64,000 bases of DNA from Lamellibrachia satsuma (lineage: Eukaryota; Annelida; Polychaeta; Sabellida; Siboglinidae), in NCBI GenBank assembly GCA_033239005.1, contig BSQZ01000014.1, forward strand, positions 4,388,501-4,452,500. Reading direction: 5' to 3'. Within the stretch, counting starts at the first letter, position 1, and every line of letters starts with the position of its first letter. The notes beneath the pieces are model-generated. The model was not told where the DNA came from, made no database searches, and was given only the letters and a program-made list of their open reading frames with translations. Shown piece by piece: positions 45,179 to 57,489 of the stretch. The position numbers were made by a program, and so were the translations under genes.

Positions 45179-45840
45179 GGCTTTCGTGTATACCAACACG
45201 TGGCGTCACATTCGCACATGCGCAGTACGCTGGCTGGCAAAAGCCGCAAACCAGCCGAGCTCTACTAAGAAATGCCTTGCTATGCTCGAGCAAACATGAA
45301 TGACTACTGGGCTAAATACGCCAATGTTTTAGATCCCAGTGCGAAGGAATGTTACAATATGAAACTATAGCACGGTGAAGGGTTTGTAAGTTACCAGATC
45401 TGTATTATGTTCAAAACGGGTGGTAGAACGACCCAGCCTTTGACCCTTTGACAACCATTTAATTTTGCATCAAACCTTTGAGCAATGTAGATGTACTGTC
45501 AGCGCTTGACGAAATGCAGGTTCCATTGCGTGCATGTAGGCATCGACTCGGTCGCCTTCCAATGCACAGAGCTTATGACAAGGTAGATTGATTAGCTGTG
45601 TCACCTGTGATCGTCCGGGGAATACGGCGAGGAAGAATGAGGGGTTGTAGGTAAGATGATACCGTATAATTGTCTTCATGTTATAATCATAGTACTTCGT
45701 TGAATTTGTATGAAAACCGGATTTGTGCCAGAACTTAGGACCAACTAGCCACAGGCATAACATAACCGTATGACATAGTTGGTGATAGGACGTTGTTCAA
45801 TGCTAAACCATCGCTAGTTTACGCTACAGGTTCCCAGCAA
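45179..45840. other. No supported gene
   Basis: A 33-codon frame (MPCYARANMNDYWAKYANV...) follows a TGCGCAGT motif near 45222. It is unrecognised and too short to call. Confidence 0.35.
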
Positions 45841-45849
45841 GCACACGAC

Positions 45850-46010
45850 GCTGTGGCAAAGTTGTAGCAACGTCAGGTATCAACGTTGTGATAACGTCGT
45901 GTTATTGGTCGAAATGAAAGTTGAGTCGACGTCTGATATCAACGTTGTTGCATCGTCATGTATCAACGTTGTTACAACGTCAGATATCAACGCTGTTTCA
46001 TTTAGTGTAA
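45850..46010 (+). repeat. Degenerate AACGTTGT/ACAACGTC tandem repeat
   Basis: About six loose copies of TATCAACGTTGT(T/G)ACAACGTC. Units are partly self-complementary. Confidence 0.75.
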
Positions 46011-46035
46011 TACTTATCAGCATACATCGGTCGTA

Positions 46036-46259
46036 GAATTGAACCTTGTGCAATTTTTTAGGAACACCCTCTGCTTTCTACCTACTAGGAAGGATTACTC
46101 TGACAGAGAGAGGGGGAGGGAGGGAGGGAGGAAGGGAGGAAAGGAGGGAGAGAGGGAGTGAGGGAGAGAGAGAGAACCTTGTGCAATTTTTTAGGAACAC
46201 CCTCTGCTTTCTAACTGTTAGGAATGATTATTCTGAGAGAGGGGGAGAGAACGAGAGAA

Positions 46260-46308
<49 letters not shown>

Positions 46309-47080
46309 GAGAGTGAGAGAGGGAGAGAGGGGAGGGGGAAAGAGGGACAGAGTGGGTGAGAGGGAGAGACGGAGAGAGATACTTGTGCATTTTTTTATGA
46401 ATACCCTCTGCTTTGTACTTGCTAGGAAGGATTACTCTGAGAGAGGGGTAGAGAGGCGAAAGAGGGGAAGAGGAGGAGAGAGGGAGGGGGGAGAGAGAGA
46501 GAATGAGAGATGGAGAGAGAGGGAGGGAGCGAGGTAGAGAGGGGTACAGAGGGAGAGAGAACCTTGTGCAATTTGTTTAGCACAAGGTTATCTCTCCCCT
46601 CCCTCCTTTCATCCCTGCCTCCCTTCCTCCCCCTCTCTCTCTCAGAGTAATCATTCGTAGCAGGTAGAAAGCAGAGGGTGTCCCTAAAAAAATGCACAAG
46701 GTTCTCTCTCACCCTCTGCTTTCTAACTGCTATGAAGGATTATTCTGAGAGAGAGGGAGATAGAGGGGGAGAGCAAGAGAGAGGTAGAGAGAGGGAGGGA
46801 GAGAGTGAGAGAGGGAAGGGGGGGAGAGAGAGAGAGAGAGAGAGGGAGAGTGGGTAAGAGGGATAGAGGGTGAGAGGGAGAGAGGGAGAGAGAACCTTGT
46901 GCATTTTTTTAGGAATACCCTCTGCATTGTACCTGCTAGGAAGGATTACTCTGAGAGAGGGGGAGAGAGGGGTAGAGAGAGGAAACGGGGAGAGAGGGGG
47001 AGAGAAGGAGAGGGGGAGAGAGAGAGCAGAGATGGAGAGAGGGAGAGGGAGGGAGCGAAGGAGAGGGAGAGGGGGAGAAG
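46036..47080 (+). repeat. GA-rich minisatellite with ~65-bp conserved core, one inverted copy
   Basis: The core CTTGTGCAATTTTTTAGGAA ... CCCTCTGCTTTCTACC ... AGGAAGGATTACTCTGAGAG is repeated in + orientation near 46043, 46177, 46380 and 46894, with a partial copy near 46710. It is inverted at about 46575-46705, where the purine tract switches to CT. Cores are separated by variable (GA)n/(GGGA)n. Confidence 0.88.
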
Positions 47081-47099
47081 ATTTAAATCACTCCAAAAA

Positions 47100-47684
47100 A
47101 AAATAATTGATTTATGATTTTTTTTACTTTTTTATATCCTGTTTTTTTAATCGCTGATTTAAATGAATTTAACACAAATAATTGTTTACAAGCATCGAGA
47201 TCAACAAAGTTTTGTATGTTTTTAATACAAAACACAAAGTGCTCACACTTGTGTAGCTGTATTGACACCAGATAGCCTGATAGTCAAATATTTTATGACA
47301 CTGTGTATGTTTGAGCTATTCCCTTTCTGAATGTAGTGAAGCCACACAAACTTGTCTTCCTTGTGCTTGTTGTTACCAACTCAGTATGTTGACTCAGTTG
47401 TTTAATACTGTACCAGTTTGTATTCTGGTTAGAGACCCTTAGAGTACAGAGCCCTGGACTGGTGCTAATCCACCCTATAGGCAAACAATAATTACCACTG
47501 CTACAGCCACAGACATACAGCATGCTTTCCTTTCCAAGATAGATTATGCAACTACAGGGGGTGAGGCCTTGTGGACATTGTCTAATGTCTTTATATAAGC
47601 AAAAATCATGTAACCTCTGTTAAAAGAAGAACCCAAATCGATTTGAATAGAACATGTTTGAACGAGTTTACAAATTTAAACATC

Positions 47685-47690
<6 letters not shown>
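47100..47690. other. No gene seen
   Basis: AT-rich. Poly-A/T stretches and an AAATC-rich boundary (GATTTAAAT-type words) recur near 47750, suggesting an undefined repeat. Confidence 0.4.

Positions 47691-47723
<33 letters not shown>
47691..47723. repeat. Short (TA)n
   Basis: A TA run of about 33 bp. Confidence 0.9.
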
Positions 47724-47726
<3 letters not shown>

Positions 47727-47729
47727 AGA

Positions 47730-48715
47730 TTTCAAAAAAATCAAATAAATCCGATTTAAATAAAAAATCTTATTTTAAAAATAAAAATCATTATTTTTTC
47801 AACCCTGGGTGTGGGTATGGGTGGGTGGGTGGGTGGGTGACAATACAGCATAAGACAATATGTCATTAACACGAACAAAGCGATGCCGATGTAGTTCATT
47901 GCTGACGTCATCGACCGACTGGCTGTAACCGAGGCGCAATGGATCTGCCCCCTCAGCCGCGAAGAAGATACCCGGTATAGTACCTGACAGATGCCCACCT
48001 TAGCGAACCCTCCTACTAGTCCTAGATTAATGGAATCACGGACAACGTGTAAAATGTCTCTTGCCAGCTGGGTTGGTGCGCATGTGGCGCTGTTAAAGTC
48101 ACTGCCCCAATTTGAAAGAAAAAACAGACAATGTACCGATCGTGATAAATTAATGTCTCGAATGGCCGCTTGCGCGAAAAGCAATCAGGCCCCATATTGT
48201 CCCTGCACATCCAAAAGACACAAACAGTCGATCCAGTCGAGCATGCCTAATGCTGTGTGTACGACCGTGCTGATGGAATCTGGCGACCGCACTATGTCTC
48301 AGAAACAAGACCCGCTTGGGGCGAACTAAACACTGTGCGGCCATTCGCTGACAGTTGGACTGGCGTGTTGACATTTTAGATATAATCTATCTAGGTCAAT
48401 CCCTTCGGCTTCGAAGGCTGTCAACAAACTGATTGACACAGAACCCACAGGTATACCCACCGTCGAAGCAGAAACTGTGCAGCGCGTGTCACGGCAATGG
48501 TATACACAATATTGTGGCACAACGCACGTATGAACATTAATAATATAATAGTAGTGATACTGTGAAAACGTCTTTAAAAATTGCCACAGCTTCTTCCACC
48601 AACAATGGCGACGCAACTATCTTGTCACGTGATCGTGTTGTGTCTGACCGTTAAGGGGTTGTCTCATATTTTGATAGCAAGCTGTGCATGGAGTAATGTA
48701 ATAAATCCCATAGAC
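47730..48715. other. No recognised gene
   Basis: Relatively stop-poor frames exist on both strands (for example minus-strand APTQLARDILHVVRDSI and SVSISLLTAFEAEG), but none matches a known domain or joins into a gene model. Confidence 0.35.
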
Positions 48716-48749
48716 ATAAAGGCACTTCTGTCTGTTTACAGAAGTTTGT

Positions 48750-48910
48750 ATATGTGTCACAAAGTCAGTGGATGCAGTACCTACAGTCGTGACGGAGGGG
48801 GTCGTGACTGTGTACAAGGTGTTTTGTTTTGAAATACCTCGTACGTAGGTCATGATTGGGAGGTTTGTGTTTCGAAGGACTGCTCTCGTTTTAACGGTTA
48901 GTGTCATTTA
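48750..48910 (+). repeat. GTGTCACGCAGTCA-family repeat copy
   Basis: GTGTCACAAAGTCAGTGG ... GGGGGTCGTGACTGTGTAC, followed by CGAAGGACTGCTCTCG. Same family as 683-763, 51600-51755, 54799-54860 and 56192-56350. Confidence 0.75.
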
Positions 48911-49189
48911 GCTATATGTGATTTTCGTCAGAGTTTCGTTGCGTCTGACTGCCGTGTCGTGTGTGATGCAATAATGCACGTGAAAACCCAGGACACGCTC
49001 AACTTTGATTCAGCCACACCTCAGTGACACTGTTTTGGAAATAACGCAAATAATGTGACAGTCACGCGTGAAGTGCTGAGCACGTCTTCTACCCTAACGA
49101 CACCGTGGGTTTTTTTTAATTTGCGGGTACTCCACAGTGGCAGCCTGGGGTACCAGAAGGGAGACAGGGCCAGCGTCATACACGTGATA

Positions 49190-49535
49190 TTGGTTTCGGA
49201 GACTGAGACTGGGGTCCATAACAATGCTGCGACCTCCGCCTCCACCGACCCTCGCGGCACGAGTCGAGGGACAACCAACATTCGAGAGACAGTCAGCTGC
49301 AGCCGAGTTGTGCCAAAACTTTGACACTCGTCTAATGCATATGAGGAAACTATCGGTTAGACTAATATATCCGAAACGGACTGTGCCAGAATTCATCTAT
49401 AGTTATTGCTGTTCATTTGTTTGATAGCTATAGTAGCGTTTACTTGCATTTAACTTCAATTTCACTAGCGATAGATAGCTATGCAGTTGCCTACCTACAT
49501 ACTTTGATTTAGTTTCTGTGTGATTATGCATTGAC
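49190..49535 (+). repeat. Dispersed repeat, shared with 58300-58660
   Basis: Shares GTTTCGGAGACTGAGACTG, CCATAACAATGCT, GAGGGACAACCAAC, TGCCAGAATTCATCTA and ATAGTAGCGTTTAC with the second copy. It has the look of a LINE or SINE untranslated region. Confidence 0.85.
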
Positions 49536-49539
49536 TATT

Positions 49540-49790
49540 ATAACATGCTAGTATGATTGTTTTACTCTAATGCCTGATATGGGGGTAAAATCTTAATGGT
49601 GGAGGGACGACATGATTGTTTTAATTATATTCCCTAAAATGGAGGTAAAATCTTAAAGGTGGAGGGATGACATGCTTGTTTTACTCTAATGCCTAATATG
49701 AAAATAAAATAAATCTTAATGGTGAAGGGATGACATGATTGCTTTTCTCTAGTGCCTAATAAGGAGGTACGATCCTAAATGAGGAAAGTG
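49540..49790 (+). repeat. ~70-bp tandem repeat, 4 diverged copies
   Basis: Repeated GATGACATGATTGTTTTACT / GTAAAATCTTAATGGTGGAG blocks. Confidence 0.8.
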
Positions 49791-49939
49791 GCATATATGA
49801 AACAGTTTATGAACTTTCTCTAATTCATTTATATCCTTTTAATAATAAAGGGTTCAAAGCCGGCGATGCATGGTCTAGCACTGATCGAATCATGGATTGA
49901 CACAGGTTTTCCAATGTACTTTCAAAACATCATTTGATT

Positions 49940-50300
49940 AGTCCTATGAGTTGAGTTGGTTTTAAAATATTTAAATAGTTTTGTTCTTTTACAACTTCTA
50001 ATATGTCTCCATTTAATGCGTATGTATAGAAGCTTTGTCTTATTTTAAGTACTACACCTTTAGTGGCATTAATGTTTAATAGCCAAGTGTTTAACCAAAC
50101 TGCGATTTTTGTTTAGATCATCTGGGAGAGCTTCATATTCTGTTAATGTAGAAATCGTTGACAAAAGTTGTGTGTCATCAGCAAACATTTCGGATGTTGC
50201 CTTAATTAAATCCGTTAGATCATTTACATATACAAAAAATAGTAATACTCTTAGAATTGAACCTTGTGGAACGCCACTTCCTACATTTGTCCATGATGAA
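49940..50300 (-). mobile_element. Antisense LINE RT fragment with FADDTQLL
   Basis: The minus strand encodes SGVPQGSILRVLLFFVYVND, FADDTQLLSTISTLTEYE and, after a frameshift, INATKGVVLKIRQ and ALNGDILEVVKEQ. This is RT motifs B-C and thumb of a jockey/CR1-like LINE. The foldback at 55607-56177 carries a relative of its last part. Confidence 0.75.
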
Positions 50301-50670
50301 TGACATTAGTCAGGAACGTTGTCTGCTGAAAGATTTAATCCATAGCAGCGTTTTGCCGTTTATACCATGGGAAGAATTACGGGTATATTACATTATGCAA
50401 AATCGTGACACAAGAACACAGGGTCAGGGTTGCCTTAAGGTATTGAGATATGAGCAGCTGTTTCTCTATTCACATAGATCGCACTGCCTACTACATAGTA
50501 GATACCAATACACCACTGATTTGATCTCGCTACGGTTGAATGCGTCTTGTGGAATCCATAACATGCACATACCTCCTATTTGGTCAATACACAGTTCGGC
50601 AATACACAAGCTTGCCTGCATATACATTATGTATTGTTCATGTTAATGACATATTGTCTTATGCTGTATT
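50301..50670. other. No gene seen
   Basis: Unique-looking sequence with no supported coding potential. Confidence 0.4.
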
Positions 50671-50675
50671 GTTAC

Positions 50676-50752
50676 ACTTACACACACACGCACGCACGCA
50701 CACACACACACACACACTCACACACACACACACTCACACACACACACACACG

Positions 50753-50831
<79 letters not shown>

Positions 50832-50851
50832 GCACGCACGCACGCACGCAG

Positions 50852-50894
<43 letters not shown>

Positions 50895-50901
50895 GCACGC
50901 A

Positions 50902-50952
<51 letters not shown>
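50676..50952. repeat. (CA)n/(ACGC)n compound microsatellite
   Basis: About 275 bp of CA with GCAC blocks. Confidence 0.97.
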
Positions 50953-50956
<4 letters not shown>

Positions 50957-51595
50957 AATGGAAAACATGAAACGTAATGAAATAGTAAAGGTCAAAGGCC
51001 AAATACGCAAGGGTGACACGCTGTTCATTGATGTACTTCGATTGTCACCAAACTTCGTAACCCCGAATTGACTGTGAAGGGTTCGTTTATGCTAATCGCC
51101 TCGATGACGTCCACGAATTAGTGAAGCGTTACTGATATATTCAATGCAGTCATTGATATGATTGCACTGAAGCCCATGAGTCAAGTGCCTGTGCATGCAC
51201 TGACATGTCATTCTCCGAGGCATCGGGAGAATCCAGGAGCATTTTAATACAGCTAGAAGACTGCAGATTTGAAGTATTATGATGTAAGTACCATGATGTT
51301 GTTTGTCAGCAAACCAATTCGTTTCTTGTTCCTCTGTGCGTGGGGAGAAAGATAAACCGTACGTGTCTGCAATATACGTGTAGCGCAACAATGTATTTGA
51401 GAGGTGTTCTACAACGATACACAACTTGCGATATACAAACTGAATCAATTACACGTACTTTACACGTGTATCAAATTCATTGTACAGCTTACATGTAGAA
51501 CGTAAACATGTAATTGATTTCCGGAACTTTACTGTTATGGTTATTTAGAAATACTGTGTAGAAAGTTGATTGTTCAACTGTTTGTACTTTTGTGT
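50953..51595. other. No gene seen
   Basis: No supported coding sequence. Several TACACGT words near 51450-51490. Confidence 0.4.
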
Positions 51596-51599
51596 TTAT

Positions 51600-51755
51600 G
51601 TGTGTCACGCAGTCAGTGTGTACGACCTTGGCACGGAGAGGATCGTGACTGCGTAAAAACGTGTATACTATTTATAACTCTGAATTATCAGGTTGTGTTG
51701 TACAGTGCATCATAACTGTATCACTGAACATATTGCGTTTTGAAGGACTGCTTTT
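51600..51755 (+). repeat. GTGTCACGCAGTCA-family repeat copy
   Basis: GTGTCACGCAGTCAGTGTG ... GGATCGTGACTGCGTAA, then TTGCGTTTTGAAGGACTGCT. Confidence 0.75.
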
Positions 51756-52146
51756 ATATTTACCCTGATGCATGTATATTTACACTTGCTTCTACTTCGT
51801 TTATCGTATTGCAAAACCGTGGTAACCGTGTACATTAAGTAGTTATCCTGGACATTCCATATCCATATCAACCGTGGACATTTCCACCACTAAATATATA
51901 TGTCGCACTTGATGAATTGATCGAGGTGGTTTAATGTATACATGATTACTGCATATGGATGTACAATGTATAGAAGCATAAGCATACCAATGCATGAGAT
52001 GATTTACTGCAGGCTACGTTGTCACTGTAGTCCTGGCAAATGGCTGATCCATTTTGCTCCAAGATGTACAATTTAAAGGAAAGTAACACATTCGGGATAT
52101 GCCGGGGGATCGCAGAAGCATGGAGGTTCGCCCATCTTTTGTGAAA

Positions 52147-52148
<2 letters not shown>

Positions 52149-52232
<84 letters not shown>
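52149..52232. repeat. (TA)n microsatellite
   Basis: A TA run of about 84 bp. Confidence 0.95.
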
Positions 52233-52234
<2 letters not shown>

Positions 52235-52239
52235 TGTGG

Positions 52240-54390
52240 ATGTGTATATATTACATTGGAACTAATTTATATATAAATTCCTATAATTATTTTTGTTTAT
52301 TTGTGCAAATCTGTATCCTGCTTTACGACAAGTAGGTCACGTTCTGCGCACATGCCTCGTCGATATTCTAAACGAAAAAAATTGCTGTGTCACACCCGGT
52401 ACGAAATCATTTGTGTTACCGTGCATTCAGCAAAGCATTCATGATGACTCTGTGATGCCATACAGCAACATATATTTTGGAAATCGCTCCAACCGTGCAT
52501 GCGCATTTTATACAGGTAGGCCTCAACCCTGCGGCTTTGTGTTAGCGTCACTCATGTCTTGCTGTCGGAAAACCGGTATCGATCGAAATATCTTGCTCAG
52601 ATATCACACGCACGCGCGCACGCACGCACACACACCACACTATAGTGCCTACATTAATTAATTGATTGAAGTTCTTGCTTAAGTTTCATGTCTCAAAATT
52701 TCAAGTATCAAATCTTTGGGTGACAAGTTCCATGTAAATTCCAAGTCCCAAAGCTAACATTGCGTACAATGAGTTTGGTTTCAATTCGCATTTCAAACCA
52801 TATGTCAATTCAGCACCCTTTTGTAACTAAGCCACTTTACTCAAATTAAATTTATTGTTACTCTTTGCAATACGTACAAATACAAATAAAATGAAGGCAA
52901 GTCCTATCTAATAACGTAAAGAGAACAATAGGGGAACAGTAAAGATATACTCCCTTTTAATGTGAGTACATTTTGAAACATTGTAATAACGTATAATTGA
53001 AAATAATAGGTATATCGTGGATAGACCTTGTCTGTTGATGGCGAGCAGCCAGTTGTAGACAGAAGAGTTTCACTACACCAAAAAATCTGGAAAAACCTCG
53101 GTGCACCGAAATAACTCGGCTGCCTAACGAAAACATTACTCACTGCGTGTGTCGCCGATCGCAAATCGCACGCCGCGATGTCGACAACGATATCACTTTA
53201 ACCGTTGCCCAATTAACAAAGGCAGCGCACGCCGCGATGTGATACGACGATAAAGTGTGTCTTTGTTCACACAGCGCCGTAGACGGTGATACAACTACGA
53301 TAGTAATGAATAGTTCACTCATAGGCGTTGAGATAACACGAAATACACTGACGAGTGCGCCCCGGGGTCTGCTTATTAGCTTTGCATTTTTTTGTGCGGA
53401 GTATGTGTTATAGTAAATAATTATTATTCAGTTATTCTGTTGTTTTTATTTATACTGCCGCTTGTGAAAAATAGTTGCTCTGATTACCGACATACAAATA
53501 TGAAATGAAATGTGTCTAGCCTTAAACATATTAATCAAAGATACTAAAACAACAAATCAGTTCTATAACCACCGCCGGTCGAATTATGTTCCAATATGAC
53601 CCAAATGTGAATCTCGCTAGAGAATCTGATGAAGGACACGTAATTTTACATGTTGATACATATCTTCAGAGCACAATTACACTTACTTGGCGGACAAAAG
53701 CACCATTTGTAGAGCTACGTAATATTAAATGATGTTTAGATATGGTGAATATGAATGTTTTCTTTGAATAAAATTGAAATGTTTTAAAACATATATTGAA
53801 CTGATTATTTAATATGTATGCATATGTATCCATGAAAACATCAGTTGTTGTACTATATACTATTATAACAATACATAATAGAAATTATATCCAAATGGGT
53901 TTCCATACATTTTCGAACTTTATCTAACTTAAATCTTCCTGGCAAGCCACCCACATTTTATGAGGTGTGTCCTGTCAACCTATCCGAAGCTTCGTTTCCT
54001 ATTATATAGTCGGAAATCTTATCAGGCAGAATTGGCAGCAAAAGAGAATGGATTTGTGAAGAGGGATTGCTACAGAAAGGAAGTAAGCTACGTTAGAACA
54101 TGGGAAACCAACACGACTTACTCTAAGTCTTACAGATTTTCTTAAATGTTGTGGCCTTACGGGTATAGGATACTTTCTTTACAATGATGAGGCTTTTTAA
54201 CACCGTTGTAAAAACTTATCATGGTTATACTTTATAACCTTAACCATGGTATTGCCATGGCAAATGCACATAGTAGCTTGATTTCTACAATAATATTACG
54301 GCATTGCATGCTATCTTTACAAATGCAAATATATTATACATTCGACGTGCTGCGCTGCGGTAACTTTATTTGTTGTCATCTGTACAGACA
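52240..54390. other. No gene seen
   Basis: Contains a short duplication (GCACGCCGCGATGT twice, near 53169 and 53228) and a TATAACCACCGCCGG motif near 53563. No convincing exon on either strand. Confidence 0.4.
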
Positions 54391-54399
54391 TACAGCACG

Positions 54400-54433
54400 C
54401 ACACGCGCACGCTCGCACCGAGACACGCACGTA

Positions 54434-54500
<67 letters not shown>

Positions 54501-54507
54501 GCACGCA

Positions 54508-54539
<32 letters not shown>

Positions 54540-54552
54540 CACACACACTCAT
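54400..54552. repeat. (CA)n/(ACGC)n microsatellite
   Basis: CA run interrupted by CACGCACG blocks. Confidence 0.95.
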
Positions 54553-54798
54553 ACAAACATACGTACAAACACTTGCTGAATTATGGTAATAGAGCATAGC
54601 ATATGTGACCGAACTGCCAAAGTATGGTAGATTACAAATGTTTGATTGACACACCGTTTGTTCTTTAAAACACCACTGTAAATCATGCGTATCATTACCA
54701 ATTTTGTCAATTTATGCTATGCGGGCATACTGTAAAATCCTGTGGTTATATTCTTGTGACACTTCCTTGACTGCGTGCATAAGTATAATGGTGTTTTT

Positions 54799-54860
54799 CT
54801 GTGTCACGCCGTCAGTGTCTACGGTCGTAGAACGGAGAAGAATACTAGTGTAAGTCTGAA
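54799..54860 (+). repeat. GTGTCACGCAGTCA-family repeat, short copy
   Basis: GTGTCACGCCGTCAGTGTC then GGTCGTAGAACGGAG. Truncated after the hairpin core. Confidence 0.65.
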
Positions 54861-55606
54861 TAAACAATGTCCCATGAGTTATGATAGTGACAGACGGTGG
54901 CGCCAAATCACGAAACCTGATAATATAGGTAAAACCAGCTTGGTTTCGTAGTAGATGGAAGGAAGTCGTACCTGGTGGACGTTAGCGGAAATGGCAGCAA
55001 AAGAACGGTAAGTGGGCTTGTGGAGATGGATTGCAACAGAATAGAAGTAAGCTACGTTAGTCCAAAGGAAGCCAAACATCTACGATTTACCCGTAAGTCT
55101 TACATATTTTCTTCAATGTGATGTTCTTACTTAGTTGCATACTTGCTTACTTACTTGGTTGGATAGTCTCTTTCAGTCGGCGGCCAGATACCTCACTTTC
55201 TTCTTGAAGATATTAAGAGTAGGAGCTGACACGACTTCTACAGGCTTCTACAACTTTGTTCCCACAATCGATGACACGATTTGTGAATACGTGTTTATGG
55301 ATCTCTGTATAAGAGCACGTCTTCCTTTTCTTTAAGCTGTGGCCCCTCAGATTGTAACTACATTGATAAAATGAGCTGGATTATTCCTGTTTAGGCCACT
55401 GTCATGTGCGTATAACTCGCAGAGGTCCACCTTATGTGGTCTATGTTCCAAAGGAACTGATTCGATACGTTTGTTTTAGTTTTGACGCTCTCTTCAGAAC
55501 TTCCTCTAATTATTCTATATTCATTTATTAGAACAGAATTTGAAGTTGGTGATGCATGCAGCACTGGTCGAACAAGTGAATTCAAATATGGTCTTTATTG
55601 TCTTCT
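54861..55606. other. No gene seen
   Basis: TACGTTAG/TTACCCGTAAGTCTTAC blocks near 55045-55105 resemble 54090-54145, so this is a further pair of diverged repeats. Confidence 0.45.
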
Positions 55607-56177
55607 CAGAGGCCCAGTCAAGAAGTGTGACACTAACACAACCACGTACACAACTAGGTATATATGACAACAAACCACATGATCTAAGGAAATCCGTAAG
55701 ACTTACGGGTCAATCATTAATATTGTATGCCACTAAATGTGTAGCACTTAAAATAAGACTAAGCGTCAAGTATATGTTCACATTAAATAGAGAAATATTA
55801 GAAGTTGTGGAAGACCAAATGCATTTGGAAATTACCTAAAAATTAGCACACATATAAAATACGCTAAAGTTTCCTTCAAAACATCGTTTAATTATGTCCG
55901 TTGATTTGCCTCTGCTTTAGCGTATTTTATATGTGTGCTAATTTTTAGGTAATTTCCAAATGCATTTGGTCTTCCACAACTTCTAATATTTCTCTATTTA
56001 ATGTGAACATATACTTGACGCTTAGTCTTATTTTAAGTGCTACACATTTAGTGGCATACAATATTAATGATTGACCCGTAAGTCTTACGGATTTCCTTAG
56101 ATCATGTGGTTTGTTGTCATATATACCTAGTTGTGTACGTGGTTGTGTTAGTGTCACACTTCTTGACTGGGCCTCTG
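55607..56177. repeat. Foldback: 263-bp inverted repeat with 45-bp loop
   Basis: Arm 55607-55869 and arm 55915-56177 are exact or near-exact reverse complements, starting CAGAGGCCCAGTCAAG and ending CTCTGGGCC-side. Each arm encodes an RT thumb fragment ending LEVVEDQMHLEIT, related to the antisense LINE fragment at 49940-50300, plus the ACTTACGGGTCAATC segment found in copy A at the window's left edge. Confidence 0.92.
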
Positions 56178-57445
56178 CACTTGTGGTGTACATTTGTGTC
56201 ACGCAGTCAATGGATTCAGCTGTGTACCTGCGGCCGTGGAACAGAGGGGGTCGTGACTGTGTAACAAATGTATTTGTACTTTGCCTCGACAGGTTGCGTG
56301 GCACAGTGCTACCTTAATACGTCATTGAAGAGATTGTGTTTTGAAGGACTGTTTTCCTATTAACGGTTAATGAGTCACACTCAGTGGCATATTTCGGGGG
56401 AGGGGGGAGGCGGCAATGGACCCTACCCTCATTGCCTTATTTTGCTTCGCACATAACCTGTTTCGCCACTACACGGTAGCATTATAGACTAATGGGTTAC
56501 AAAAGTTGTCCCCTTGGCCTCCCCCGCGCTACCCTGGCTTCCCCCTTGGCCTCCCCTTCTTCACCTGGCTTCTTCGTAGGCCTCCCCTTGCTCCCCTGGC
56601 CTTTCGTTGGCCTCCCCTGGCCTCCCGTTGGCCTCCCTTGCTCCCATGGGTTCTCAATTGGCCTCCCCTGTCTCCCCTGGCCTCCCGCTTGGTCCCCCTT
56701 TCTCCCCAGGCGTCCCTCTTGGCTTCCCCTTGCTTCCCTGGTCTATCCCTTGGCCTCCCCTTGCTCCCTTTGCGAGATCTTAGATACGCCACTGGTCATG
56801 CTTTACCGAACGAACTGTGAACTCTGACCTATATATACATGGTGCATTATGGACCGGCAGTGACCAGCCGTCATTGAAGCCGCGCCACCCACACGGCTAA
56901 AGATAACATCGATAACGTGACGTGTCACGGCGCGGGGGGTGGGGTGGATTATCCAAGCACACGTATTTGTTACGGTTGGCCCATGTAAAAAAACAGGATA
57001 TCCGATGTCACAATCCTTAGACGCCGCGTTAGTGTTGCTTGATGTATCTTTTGAGAATGCTGATTTAGCATCAATGTAAGTCTGAAGTATGGGCAATAAC
57101 ATAAATCCATTTTTTTCGTGATTTTGAGTAAATGGGAAACCTATGATAAATGAATAAATATATTTCATAAATACCATAGGTTCTATCGGGAATAAGTCAA
57201 CCATGCAGTAAGATGCTTTTGAAGAAATGTGTTAGCCTGTAATTGAGTATTACGGCTTAAAAACAGTGACATGGGATTAAATAGATGAAAGGTGCGATGA
57301 GTTTAAATGTAAATGTGTATAGTTGATATTGTTATCGCCCGAAATACATCTTCATGCGATAAAGCCATTTGTCAGTTCCCCGCTATTAAAATAATGTGTG
57401 ATGTGTGCTGTCTAAATAGGATTTAGGGCTTACTTGACTTCTTAA
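56178..57445 (+). repeat. Dispersed ~1 kb repeat, copy B
   Basis: Reverse-complement partner of 1-785. Includes the GTGTCACGCAGTCA hairpin core (56192-56270), the TTTCGGGGGAGGGGGG block, a minisatellite, GGGTGGATTATCCAAGCACA and AAATAGGATTTAG at the far end. Confidence 0.78.
56508..56775 (+). repeat. TTGGCCTCCCC minisatellite inside copy B
   Basis: Loose ~30-bp units of TTGGCCTCCCCTTGCTCCCC. Copy A has at this place a single CCCCTTGGCGTCCTCTTTGC equivalent (antisense), so the array grew from one unit. Confidence 0.85.
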
Positions 57446-57489
57446 ATGTATATGCCATGATGACCCCATAGTATGAAATGCAGCCCAGA

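Noticed and set aside
47756..48616. Stop-poor frames on both strands (APTQLARDILHVV, FAEAEG-type segments)
   Set aside because: No recognised domain, no start or splice pattern that builds a gene. Kept as unassigned.
55540..56304. Two protein genes of 99 and 119 codons on opposite strands
   Set aside because: They are the two arms of the foldback encoding the same LINE RT scrap; not genes.
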